From Paenibacillus taichungensis (GTDB lineage Bacteria > Bacillota > Bacilli > Paenibacillales > Paenibacillaceae): 64,000 nucleotides of DNA. The first letter of the stretch is position 1. Each line of letters starts with the position of its first letter. The position numbers were made by a program, and so were the translations under genes. Location: assembly GCF_013359905.1 (NCBI RefSeq), contig NZ_JABMCC010000118.1, positions 930,001 to 994,000 of the forward strand, given 5' to 3'. Below the pieces are notes generated by a model. That model saw only the letters and a program-made list of their open reading frames with translations, did no database searches and had not been told where the DNA came from. Shown piece by piece: positions 42,665 through 51,289 of this stretch.

Positions 42665-44851
42665 TCAATCTGCTTCGCTGTCAGGCCAACCCTGAATGGC
42701 AACAGACTCGCCTTCCGGATTGTGGGTTGCAGCAGCATAGTCTGGCAATGAGCCGTCGTGGAATAACCACAGTTCGTGTAACGCCCGTGTACAGCCAACG
42801 TATAACAGTTTCGCATCACCCGCATTGGGCAAATAATGCTTCTCATCACTATCCGCTACGATAACTGCATCAAACTCCAACCCTTTCGACAAATAAACAG
42901 GTAAAACGGAGTGACCGCCTGTGTACTGTTTTTTGCCGCCGTCAATCAAGTTCAGATCCCAGCCTACCGCTTGGAGCTCCTGATGAAGCTCCTTTGCCTC
43001 ATGCAGGGTACGGGTCAGAATGGAAACTGTACGATAGTCTTTGACCGTTAAGAGCTTAAGAGCCTGTTCAAGGCTCGCTGTGCGCCCTTCAACCCCATAG
43101 GACAATGTCCGTACGGGATCACCACTCCGGAATACAGGAATCGCCGTTATGCCGCTCTTGACGCCCCGCTCCAGAATTGTATTGGCGTAATCTATAATTT
43201 CCATCGTCGAGCGATAACTCCGGGTCAGTGCAAAGTATGCATTCTGCTCCTCAGGAAACAGGGAACTCATCTCTTCCCACGCATGAACACCACGATACTC
43301 ATGAATACCTTGGGACAGATCGCCCAGTATGGTGAAGGAATGCCCTTTGACAAACTGATCCAATAACGCCACATGAAAAGGAGAAAAGTCCTGCGCTTCA
43401 TCAATGACGACGTGATCGAAGCGCTCGGAGCCGTCAATATCATGAACCAAGGTATGAATGTACACCAATGCAGGCAAATCCTCTTCACGGATGATATCCT
43501 GCTTCAGATCTGCAGCCGTTTGCTTCATCACCAATTTGGGAATAAGACCGCTGAGCGAGGCAGGTACCGAACCGCCTTTAACAACCTTGAACAGCTGTTT
43601 GTAAAGCGTAAGTGGTTCATATTGAGGCCATTTTTTGGCATAAGCCTTCTCACGGGTTGCCGCTTTCTTTTTACGCTCTTTGCGAACAGCTTCCGGGCAA
43701 GGTTTCTTGAGTTCCATCTCAATCCAGCGGTGAATACGCGCCATAACCCGCTCTTTGCGTTTCGCCAGCGGATAATGTTTGTACTCTTCCCCAAACCAGT
43801 TCTCAATCTCGGCTTTGCTGAGCACTGCACCATCCCATGGACTGAAGTCCATATCAGGTACGGATTCCTCTTCCATCCCGGATAGACACTCCCGGATCAG
43901 TTCCATGAAGCGGATCGAGCCTTTGTATCGCCCTGGCACATCATCATTGAGCTCAGGACGTGAATCCGGCGTTTCAAACCAGGTGTTCAATGTCTCCGAC
44001 GTGTCTGCCAAAGGTAGGTCCAGCCCCAGCAGGTTCATCGCCCAATCCGGGAATGTACGCTGCTGAATGTCCCCTACACCGAGCTCCGGGAGTACATCCG
44101 ATATGTAATCCAGGAACATATGGTTGGGTGCGAAAATAACCATTTTCTCTGCAGATACCTGCTCCTTGTACTGATACAGCAAGAAGGCAAGGCGATGCAG
44201 TGCGACGGTTGTTTTACCCGAACCGGCCACACCCTGAATAATCAATGCGGTGTTTCTTGCCGCACGAATGATCTGATCCTGCTCCGCCTGAATGGTGGAT
44301 ACGATATCACGGAGTTTGTTATCTTTGTTCTCACCCAATCGATACACGAGGAATTCATCCGATACGGCTGGCTGGTCACTGTCCCGATTGTACGTATCTG
44401 CCACACGTTCCAATATACGCTGCCGAATGACAACATTTCGTTTCAGATAAACCAGGCCCTCAATGAGTCCTTCCGGGGCTTCATACGTTGCGGAGGCTTC
44501 CCCTCCGGTAAATGAGTAAAACAGGCTTGCGACAGGAGCACGCCAATCGATGACGAGCGGATGCTCTCCCACCTCTTCGCGGTCTACGCCGATTTTGCCA
44601 ATATACAGCGGTTTCCGTGCACCACTGCCCTGTTCTTCGAAATCCAAGCGTCCGAAATAGGGTTGCTGCGCGCTCTTGGACAAGGCGGTGCGGCGTTCTT
44701 CACGTCCGGCCTCCAGCACTTGCTCTGTGAAGTCGTGGCCGGTGTATACCGGAATGTTCTGCAGCCGTTCCAGCTGACTGTCCACTTCCTTCATCGTTCG
44801 CTCTAACCTGTACTCTTCTTCTTGATAGGCACTTTGAAAGCTGTCTGACAT
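42665..44851 (-). CDS. helD: RNA polymerase recycling motor HelD
   Basis: 728 residues. A superfamily 1 helicase-like ATPase: an N-terminal coiled-coil arm (SAYQEEEYRLERTMKEVDS, first 60 residues) that in B. subtilis enters the RNA polymerase secondary channel, Walker A GVAGSGKTTVALHR (about 209-222), Walker B VIDEAQDFSPFH (about 480-491), motif III LGDLSQGIHEYRG, and the C-terminal YLSKGLEFDAVIVADS with CTRALHELWLF. It pulls RNA polymerase off nucleic acids after termination and is linked to rifampicin tolerance in some species. It stands alone and ends at the hairpin 42595-42632. Confidence 0.92.
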   Translation of the reverse strand: MSDSFQSAYQEEEYRLERTMKEVDSQLERLQNIPVYTGHDFTEQVLEAGREERRTALSKSAQQPYFGRLDFEEQGSGARKPLYIGKIGVDREEVGEHPLVIDWRAPVASLFYSFTGGEASATYEAPEGLIEGLVYLKRNVVIRQRILERVADTYNRDSDQPAVSDEFLVYRLGENKDNKLRDIVSTIQAEQDQIIRAARNTALIIQGVAGSGKTTVALHRLAFLLYQYKEQVSAEKMVIFAPNHMFLDYISDVLPELGVGDIQQRTFPDWAMNLLGLDLPLADTSETLNTWFETPDSRPELNDDVPGRYKGSIRFMELIRECLSGMEEESVPDMDFSPWDGAVLSKAEIENWFGEEYKHYPLAKRKERVMARIHRWIEMELKKPCPEAVRKERKKKAATREKAYAKKWPQYEPLTLYKQLFKVVKGGSVPASLSGLIPKLVMKQTAADLKQDIIREEDLPALVYIHTLVHDIDGSERFDHVVIDEAQDFSPFHVALLDQFVKGHSFTILGDLSQGIHEYRGVHAWEEMSSLFPEEQNAYFALTRSYRSTMEIIDYANTILERGVKSGITAIPVFRSGDPVRTLSYGVEGRTASLEQALKLLTVKDYRTVSILTRTLHEAKELHQELQAVGWDLNLIDGGKKQYTGGHSVLPVYLSKGLEFDAVIVADSDEKHYLPNAGDAKLLYVGCTRALHELWLFHDGSLPDYAAATHNPEGESVAIQGWPDSEAD

Positions 44852-44967
44852 GTTTCAGTTACCTCCTAAGAATATGTTTTTCTGCATAGTCAATCACTGA
44901 CGACACAAAAGGATACCCACTATATCATATTGATGTACAAAAAGCTACAGTAACCCGGATAGCCAAA

Positions 44968-45014
44968 TGAAAGAAACCGCTGTTCCTGTTCGCAAAGAAC
45001 AGCAGAACAACGGT
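44968..45014 (-). terminator. Probable terminator of the ABC exporter gene
   Basis: Arms ACCG/CGGT, TGTTC/GAACA and CTGTTC/GAACAG nest within 44976-45014. On the minus strand the tail is TTTCTTTCATTT. It starts 13 nt after the stop. Confidence 0.6.
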
Positions 45015-45026
45015 CATCCTTTTACA

Positions 45027-46820
45027 TCATTCCGGTTCAGAATCCGGCTTCCCATCCTGTGCTACAAACTGTTTCTGTGCCAGTTCACGGTATACCCGAT
45101 GGTTGCTAATTAGCTCCGCATGGGTTCCGGTTCCCGTCACATGTCCCTGCTCCAGAACAACAATCTGATCAGAGTCGACGACGGTGGACAATCGGTGTGC
45201 AATGACTACCGTCGTTCGTCCTTCCATCAGATTGGACAGGGCTTGCTGCACTTCATGTTCGGAGGTGCTGTCCAGACTGGACGTCGCTTCATCCAGCATC
45301 AGAATATCCGGGCTGCGCAGCAGGGCCCGAGCAATAGCGATCCGTTGGCGTTGACCACCAGAGAGCTTGATCCCGCGTTCTCCCACTTCCGTATCGTAGC
45401 CCTGAGGCAGTTTATCAATAAAAGCTGAGGAATACGCCATTTCTGCCGCGTGTCTAATTTCATCCATACTCGCCTCACGGCCCAGCCCGTATGTCATGTT
45501 TTCCTTAATCGTGCCCGCCATCAGAGGGCTCTCCTGTGATACATATCCAATCTTGCTTCGCCAAGAGGCTAATGAATAATCGGTTATGGCTTGTCCGCCA
45601 TACGATATACTGCCCGACTCTGGAAGATAGAACTGCTCCAACAGGGAGAACAGCGTTGATTTCCCACTGCCACTTGGTCCAACAATGGCCGTTACTTTAC
45701 GGGCTGGAACAGTCAGATTAATCCCATGCAGTACCTCTTCCCCTGTTACATAAGAGAAGTGCAAGTTATTAAATGTAATCGTCTCATTGCCCTTGGGAGC
45801 AATTGCTGTGCTATGACGAGGTTCTTCTTCATGTGCCAGAATAGCCTGAATCCGTTCTGTCGCACCTACAACCTTTTGCAGACGTGAATACAGTGTCGTA
45901 AATTGGCCCATCGGCATAATCACCTGGAACAACAACAGAATGAAGGCGACCAGTTCACCCGGAGACAGTAAGCCAGAAGCCACCCGCATACCGCCAACAC
46001 CCAGAATTACAACCAGTACAGCCGTCATGACAAACGTAAAGAGTGGACCGATCAACGCCAAAATCCGCGCTTCCTGTAGTCCAAAAGCAAACATCTTCCC
46101 AATACGAGAATCGCCTGCTTCCGCCTCCTGTTTCTCTGTACCATAAGCTTTCACCAAACGAATCTCGCCAATAACTTGGCTGAGCACCGAAGTAAGCCCT
46201 GCCATTTCGTCCTGCTGCTTTTTGGAGATTTTGTACATTTTACGACCAACAGGCAACAGGATCAGCAACGTTAGCGGCACCAGACTCAGAATAATGAGTG
46301 ACATGACCCAGTCCAGATAGAAAAGCAACGCTACTCCGCCCACAACCGCAACGATATTGGATACAAAAGAAACGAGATAATCCGCAATTAGCGTCATAAT
46401 CTGACTTGTATCATTCGTGATTCGACTCATCGTATCACCCGTACGATTCCGGTCGAAATATGGCATCGGCAAGGATAATACCTTGTTCCACAGCTTCGTT
46501 CGCAATGTCGCAACCACTCGTTGACCCGCATAGTTCAACATATAGATGCTGATGCCTGAAGCGATGGCCTGAATAACAAATGCCCCCAGCAGCAGGAAAA
46601 TAACGGATTTGTTCAGCGCAGACATCGTAAGCCCATCAATCAGGCCTTTGGTCATCAGCGGGACAATCAGTCCGGCTGTCGTCTGAATGAGTGTCAGGAT
46701 CAACGCTATGATTAGAATAAGCTTCGGTGGATTTGTGGCAGCTATCAGCTTCACAAAATCCTTGAATCCTTTTTTTCCTATTTTCGATTCAGCTTGACCT
46801 GTCTGTTGTTGCTCTTCCAT
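45027..46820 (-). CDS. ABC exporter, fused permease and ATPase (BmrA/MsbA type)
   Basis: 597 residues from the ATG at 46820 (GGGGGAACGGTA upstream); the frame extends to 46859 without support. The six-helix transmembrane domain (about 30-320) is followed by a nucleotide-binding domain: Walker A GPSGSGKSTLFSLL (about 378-391), Q-loop YVSQESPLM, signature LSGGQRQRIAIARALL (about 481-496), Walker B ILMLDEATSSLDS, H-loop VIAHRLSTV. It probably works as a homodimer exporting lipids or drugs; BmrA of B. subtilis is the closest type by size. The hydrophilic N-tail MEEQQQTGQAESK is typical. The substrate is unknown. Confidence 0.92.
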   Translation of the reverse strand: MEEQQQTGQAESKIGKKGFKDFVKLIAATNPPKLILIIALILTLIQTTAGLIVPLMTKGLIDGLTMSALNKSVIFLLLGAFVIQAIASGISIYMLNYAGQRVVATLRTKLWNKVLSLPMPYFDRNRTGDTMSRITNDTSQIMTLIADYLVSFVSNIVAVVGGVALLFYLDWVMSLIILSLVPLTLLILLPVGRKMYKISKKQQDEMAGLTSVLSQVIGEIRLVKAYGTEKQEAEAGDSRIGKMFAFGLQEARILALIGPLFTFVMTAVLVVILGVGGMRVASGLLSPGELVAFILLLFQVIMPMGQFTTLYSRLQKVVGATERIQAILAHEEEPRHSTAIAPKGNETITFNNLHFSYVTGEEVLHGINLTVPARKVTAIVGPSGSGKSTLFSLLEQFYLPESGSISYGGQAITDYSLASWRSKIGYVSQESPLMAGTIKENMTYGLGREASMDEIRHAAEMAYSSAFIDKLPQGYDTEVGERGIKLSGGQRQRIAIARALLRSPDILMLDEATSSLDSTSEHEVQQALSNLMEGRTTVVIAHRLSTVVDSDQIVVLEQGHVTGTGTHAELISNHRVYRELAQKQFVAQDGKPDSEPE

Positions 46821-46890
46821 TACCGTTCCCCCGTTCTCCCCTTGTTCACCAGAGATCATACGTATGAACTTACATTACGTTTCCTGTCTT

Positions 46891-48189
46891 TTACAATATC
46901 CCATGCAGCACAAAATTGGCCAAAAACAGGATGGCAATGCCATACATGACTTTAGGTACCTGTTTGCCCTGACCCGCAGCGAGCTTCGCCACCGGATACG
47001 CAATGAATCCAAATGCCATACCGTCCACAATGCTATACGTAAATGGAATCATGACCATAATCAGAAAAGCCGGAAAAGCTTCCGTGAAATCACTGAAATC
47101 CATATCCTTCACACTTTGTACCATCAAGCCGCCAATAATGATTAAAATCGGTGCAATAGCACTGTCCGGAATATAACCCAACAGTGGAATAAAGAAGAAC
47201 GTTGCACCAAACAACACTGCGGTAACCAGTGGAGTCAAACCTGTACGACCACCCGCCGCTATGCCCGCAGTTGTCTCCGCCGCAGCTACAGGAGGACTAC
47301 TTCCGAATACACCTGCCAATACGGTACTGATGGATAATGCACGTAAGCTCCCCTTGAACCGCTGGGGACGACCAATAAGATGAGTCTGAGCTGTAATCAG
47401 TCCAATATTTTCAAATACAACAATTAGCAGCAACAGGAATACTGCAATCCAGAACGCCAAATCCGCCAGCTTCACCAAAGAAAGCTCTCCAAACAAGCCG
47501 CCATATTGACGTAATGCTTCTAGAGCTGACACCGGCTCACCAGGATTTACGGCACCGAGTACATATGCAAGACCTGTCCCTGCAAGAATGCTGATCAGGA
47601 GTCCGCCCTGTACATTGCGTATAAATAAAATCAAGGCGATCACAAGAGTAACACAAGCAGTGATAACTCCCGGATCATTAAAATGTCCGATTGCCACAAA
47701 CGTGGTCTGGTGTGCGATGACGATTCCGCTTTTTTGCAGACCGATGAACGTCAGGAACAAACCAATCCCCACCGTAATGCCATGCTGCAGGTTTTTCGGA
47801 ATGGCCTCACTAATCATTTTATATAACGATGTAAAAGCTACGACTGCAAACAGCACACCTGTGACAGATACAACCGCCAAGGCTTCCTGCCAGCTCAATT
47901 TCATCGAATGTACGAGTGTATAAGTGAAAAATGCATTGATGCCCATGCCAGGTACAACGATAATCGGCGACTTACCGCCAAATGCCATCAGCAAACAACC
48001 TGCAATGGACGTCAGCAGAGTACCCACCATAGCCGCCTGTAGCGGCATTCCGGCATCAGCCAGAATTGTTGCATTGACCATTACGATATATACCACGGCA
48101 AAATAGGAAATGGCTCCCGCCACAATTTCCTTTTTCCACTGGTCCCCCGGCTCCATGCCAAGACGTCTGGTCATCCATCCTTGTTTCAT
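46891..48189 (-). CDS. NCS2 family purine permease (PbuG/AzgA type)
   Basis: 432 residues from the ATG at 48189. About 12-14 membrane segments. The AzgA/PbuG subgroup is indicated by AGAISYFAVVYIVMVNATIL (about 25-44), VVPGMGINAFFTYTLV (about 83-98) and VFENIGLITAQTHLIG (about 267-282); these carry adenine, guanine or hypoxanthine into the cell. No purine riboswitch was found in its 340-nt leader, although B. subtilis pbuG and pbuO have one. The leader instead contains a 55-bp hairpin repeat (48263-48317). Confidence 0.9.
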   Translation of the reverse strand: MKQGWMTRRLGMEPGDQWKKEIVAGAISYFAVVYIVMVNATILADAGMPLQAAMVGTLLTSIAGCLLMAFGGKSPIIVVPGMGINAFFTYTLVHSMKLSWQEALAVVSVTGVLFAVVAFTSLYKMISEAIPKNLQHGITVGIGLFLTFIGLQKSGIVIAHQTTFVAIGHFNDPGVITACVTLVIALILFIRNVQGGLLISILAGTGLAYVLGAVNPGEPVSALEALRQYGGLFGELSLVKLADLAFWIAVFLLLLIVVFENIGLITAQTHLIGRPQRFKGSLRALSISTVLAGVFGSSPPVAAAETTAGIAAGGRTGLTPLVTAVLFGATFFFIPLLGYIPDSAIAPILIIIGGLMVQSVKDMDFSDFTEAFPAFLIMVMIPFTYSIVDGMAFGFIAYPVAKLAAGQGKQVPKVMYGIAILFLANFVLHGIL

Positions 48190-48480
48190 ACGTTCCGTTC
48201 CCCTCTCTCTATGTAAGCCGAACAAAAGTATTTACACTCTACCACTACACGGACAGAACAACCTTCCGATGCAGCTTTCTTTCAGAAAGCTTTTAGGCGC
48301 ACGCTTCGCTTCTCCAGTTTTTTCTCTCCTCTTCGGTCTTGTGTAAATCTTATATTCATCTTATATAGCTGCGATTTCTCTATGTATCTACCATCATTTC
48401 GCACAGCACCACATATCATACACGCTTTTGGGATTGAAGTACATCACGTAACCCTGACATTTGTTAAGGTTTGCGCATGC
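48190..48480 (-). other. Leader/intergenic region of the NCS2 permease gene
   Basis: 291 nt without a gene. It contains the repeat 48263-48317. On the minus strand, TATAAG boxes near 48360 could be -10 elements but lack clear -35 partners. The purine riboswitch core was searched for by eye and not seen. Confidence 0.5.
48263..48317. repeat. 55-bp hairpin repeat, copy A
   Basis: It starts CTTCCGATGCAGC and ends GCTTCGCTTCTCCAG. The core AGCTTTC TTTCA GAAAGCT is a 7-bp hairpin. By eye it matches copy B (52698-52752) at 50 of 55 positions without gaps. It lies 74 nt upstream of the NCS2 permease start. Confidence 0.8.
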
Positions 48481-48520
48481 AAAAAAAAGCGCAGGTACCT
48501 TGTCGGCACCTACGCTTTTT
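48481..48520 (-). terminator. Terminator of the hisS-aspS-tcdA run
   Basis: Stem AAAAAGCGTAGGTGCC / GGTACCTGCGCTTTTT (minus strand, two mismatches) with a run of eight T, 13 nt after the tcdA stop. Confidence 0.85.
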
Positions 48521-48532
48521 ATTCACAACAGA

Positions 48533-49291
48533 TTACTGCTGCTTATTCTCTGCAATTTCGATCAGTTCCTTGACGGCCACACTGACCATGATCAGTCCGG
48601 CTACCGGAGGAACAAAGGCGTTACTCGCTGGCGGCTGTTTGGCCTTGCGAATCTCCGGCGCATTCTCAGGAACGATTTTTTGCGTTACATCTGCACGCGG
48701 TTTCAATGGTTCTTCGGTGGAGAAGACCACTTTCACACCTTTTTTGATGCCTTCTTTCCGCAGTTTTGTGCGGACAACACGGGCAATCGGGTCCATGGTC
48801 GTTTTCGAAATATCCGCAACCTGGAATTTCGTCGGGTCCATTTTGTTTGCCGCACCCATGCTGGAGATCACCGGAATCTTCCGTTTCAGGCATTCCTTGA
48901 TGAGGTGGATTTTGTAAATGATCGTGTCCGAAGCATCCAACACATAATCCAGCTCATACTTGAACAATTCCTCATACGTTTCTTCCGTGTAAAACATATT
49001 CAGCGCAATTGCATCGCACTCTGGATTGATGAGCTTCACCCGCTCTACCATCAGATCTGCTTTTTTCTGCCCAACGGTCGTGGTCAAAGCATGAATCTGA
49101 CGATTGATGTTGGTGATGTCCACCACGTCTTTATCAATCAGAATGATACGTCCAACACCGCTACGGGCAAGAGCTTCTACTGCAATACCGCCCACGCCGC
49201 CGATGCCGAGCACAGCTACTGTACTATTTTTCAAAGCATTCAGACCTTCAGGTCCGATTGCCAGTTCTGTTCTTGAAAATTGATGGAGCAT
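48533..49291 (-). CDS. tcdA: tRNA threonylcarbamoyladenosine dehydratase (YrvM/TcdA)
   Basis: 252 residues. A ThiF/MoeB/E1-like ATPase that cyclises t6A37 to ct6A in tRNA. The Rossmann motif GIGGVGGIAVEALARSGVG (about 30-48) is followed by LIDKDVVDITNINRQIHA (about 52-69), which carries the family Asp and Arg. A conserved ISSMGAANKMDPTKFQVADI segment lies near 140. It begins 18 nt after aspS, as yrvM follows aspS in B. subtilis. AAGGAGGC lies 12-13 nt before the ATG, a little far. Confidence 0.92.
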   Translation of the reverse strand: MLHQFSRTELAIGPEGLNALKNSTVAVLGIGGVGGIAVEALARSGVGRIILIDKDVVDITNINRQIHALTTTVGQKKADLMVERVKLINPECDAIALNMFYTEETYEELFKYELDYVLDASDTIIYKIHLIKECLKRKIPVISSMGAANKMDPTKFQVADISKTTMDPIARVVRTKLRKEGIKKGVKVVFSTEEPLKPRADVTQKIVPENAPEIRKAKQPPASNAFVPPVAGLIMVSVAVKELIEIAENKQQ

Positions 49292-49309
49292 TGAGAATCG
49301 ATGCCTCCT

Positions 49310-51088
49310 TTATTTCTTTTCCGCCACCGGTTTACGGGCTACGCGGATGTGAAGTTGTTCCAATTGGGAGTTATCCACTTCAGAAGGTGCATTCATGAGC
49401 AGATCCGTTGCACTTGCCGTTTTCGGGAAGGCAATCGTTTCACGCAGATTCGTGCGACCTGCCAGCAGCATCACCAGACGGTCGAGACCAAAAGCGATTC
49501 CACCGTGTGGTGGCGTTCCATATTCAAATGCTTCGAGCAGATATCCGAATTTCTCGTTGGCTACTTCCGGAGAAAGTCCCAGAGCAGCGAACATTTTTTC
49601 TTGAACATCACGTTTGTAGATACGCATCGAACCGCCGCCCACTTCATAACCATTCAGAACGAGGTCATAGGCTTGAGCGCGAATAGCACCCGGATCTGTA
49701 TCAAAAAGATGTACATCTTCGTCTTTAGGACGTGTGAATGGATGGTGTTCTGCTACATAACGTTTGGCATCTTCATCGTACCCGAGCAATGGGAAGTCCA
49801 CAACCCATGCAAATTTGAATTTGCTGTCATCGATCAAGCCCAGTTGACGACCGATTTTCAGACGAAGTGCGCCCAGTACATCTGCAACCACTTTTTTGGT
49901 GTCAGCAGAGAAGAGCAACAAGTCGCCTTCTTCAGCGCCAGTACGTTCTTTGACTGCTTCGATCTCTTCTGGCGTAAAGAACTTCACGATTGGTCCTTTG
50001 AACTCGCCATCTTTTACTTGAATCCATGCCAATCCTTTTGCACCGTAACGCGCTGCGAATGGTCCGAGGTCATCGATTTCTTTACGGCTCCATGTACCAC
50101 AGCCTTTGGCGTTCAATACTTTCACTTCTCCACCTTTTTCAATGACAGAAGCAAATACTTTCACACCACTGTTCGCTACGATATCGTTCATTTCAACCAG
50201 TTCCATGCCAAAACGCAGATCCGGTTTGTCTGAACCGTATTTGCCCATAGCATCTGCATACGTAATCCGTTGGAAAGGCAGTTCCAGCTCAATACCTTTC
50301 GTTTCACGCAGCAATTTGGCCATCAGTTCTTCCATCATTGGCAGCAGGTCATCCTGTTGCAGGAAGGAAGTCTCGATGTCGACTTGAGTGAATTCCGGTT
50401 GACGGTCCGCACGCAAATCTTCATCACGGAAACAACGAGCGATCTGATAGTAACGCTCAAGTCCGCCGACCATCAGCAATTGTTTGTAAATTTGCGGGGA
50501 TTGCGGCAGGGCGAAGAATTCACCTTCATGCACACGGCTTGGTACGAGATAATCACGCGCACCTTCCGGGGAGCTCTTGGTCAGAATTGGTGTTTCTACT
50601 TCAACGAATTCTTCTCCATCCAGATAATCACGGAACACTTTGGATGCTTTGGAACGCAATTTCAATGTTTCAAACATTTCCGGACGACGCAAGTCCAGGT
50701 AACGATATTTCAAACGAAGGGACTCGTCGACTTCCACACCATCTTCGATGAAGAATGGAGGAGTTTTTGCCGCGTTCAGTACTTCAATCTCGGTAATTTG
50801 CACTTCGATTTCGCCTGTAGGCAAGTTTTTGTTTACGGTCTCTTCGTCACGTTTAACCACTTTACCAGTTACTGCGATAACGTACTCGCTCCGCACTCTG
50901 TCAGCGATTTGCAATGCTTCGCCAGAGTAAGCCGGGTTGAAAACAACTTGTACAATTCCGCTGCGGTCACGCAGATCGATAAACAGTACGCCCCCCAGGT
51001 CACGGCGGGTCTGTACCCAGCCGTTCAATGTTACGGTCTCACCGATGTGTGCGGGTGTTAAGGCGCCGCAATGATGACTTCTTTTCAT
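49310..51088 (-). CDS. aspS: Aspartyl-tRNA synthetase
   Basis: 592 residues from the ATG at 51088 (GAGGAGTTTGGTT upstream), full bacterial type. Order: N-terminal OB anticodon-binding domain (about 1-105, GWVQTRRDLGGVLFIDLRDR), class II motif 1 around FRDYLDGEEFVEVETPIL, motif 2 FRDEDLRADRQPEFTQVDIE (about 216-235), the bacterial GAD insertion domain (about 285-425) and motif 3 GIAFGLDRLVMLLAG (about 530-544). It is the second gene after the hisS T-box. A 28-codon ORF with a strong site lies just upstream (51102-51188). Confidence 0.97.
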   Translation of the reverse strand: MKRSHHCGALTPAHIGETVTLNGWVQTRRDLGGVLFIDLRDRSGIVQVVFNPAYSGEALQIADRVRSEYVIAVTGKVVKRDEETVNKNLPTGEIEVQITEIEVLNAAKTPPFFIEDGVEVDESLRLKYRYLDLRRPEMFETLKLRSKASKVFRDYLDGEEFVEVETPILTKSSPEGARDYLVPSRVHEGEFFALPQSPQIYKQLLMVGGLERYYQIARCFRDEDLRADRQPEFTQVDIETSFLQQDDLLPMMEELMAKLLRETKGIELELPFQRITYADAMGKYGSDKPDLRFGMELVEMNDIVANSGVKVFASVIEKGGEVKVLNAKGCGTWSRKEIDDLGPFAARYGAKGLAWIQVKDGEFKGPIVKFFTPEEIEAVKERTGAEEGDLLLFSADTKKVVADVLGALRLKIGRQLGLIDDSKFKFAWVVDFPLLGYDEDAKRYVAEHHPFTRPKDEDVHLFDTDPGAIRAQAYDLVLNGYEVGGGSMRIYKRDVQEKMFAALGLSPEVANEKFGYLLEAFEYGTPPHGGIAFGLDRLVMLLAGRTNLRETIAFPKTASATDLLMNAPSEVDNSQLEQLHIRVARKPVAEKK

Positions 51089-51101
51089 AACCAAACTCCT
51101 C

Positions 51102-51188
51102 TTATGTGAATTTCCGTTCTGTATGGGCGGGCAGAGCCCGCTTTTCAACAGTGCGGTTGCGTGAAGACGATTTTATTCGAAAAGGCAT
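51102..51188 (-). CDS. 28-codon ORF with strong ribosome binding site before aspS
   Basis: Read by hand: ATG at 51188 preceded by CGGAGGTAAC, 28 codons, TAA at 51102-51104, 13 nt before the aspS start. The peptide is basic (begins MPFRIKSSSRNRTVEKRAL). A GC-rich hairpin GCGGGC-AGA-GCCCGC (51127-51141) lies inside it, and a 16-bp palindrome TTCCGATTAATCGGAA (51209-51224) just upstream. It may be a leader peptide coupled to aspS or a chance ORF. No homolog is known to me. Confidence 0.3.
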   Translation of the reverse strand: MPFRIKSSSRNRTVEKRALPAHTERKFT

Positions 51189-51289
51189 GTTACCTCCGAC
51201 TCGTCAACTTCCGATTAATCGGAAACATTGGTGAACCTCAGTAATTTTGCCGGATCAATTGTTGCTATTTTACAGTTTCAAACTCTTGC

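Noticed and set aside
48190..48480. Purine riboswitch ahead of the NCS2 permease
   Set aside because: The conserved purine aptamer core was not found on either strand.
48461..49276. 271-codon plus-strand ORF
   Set aside because: Antisense of tcdA.
49301..50233. 310-codon plus-strand ORF
   Set aside because: Antisense of aspS.
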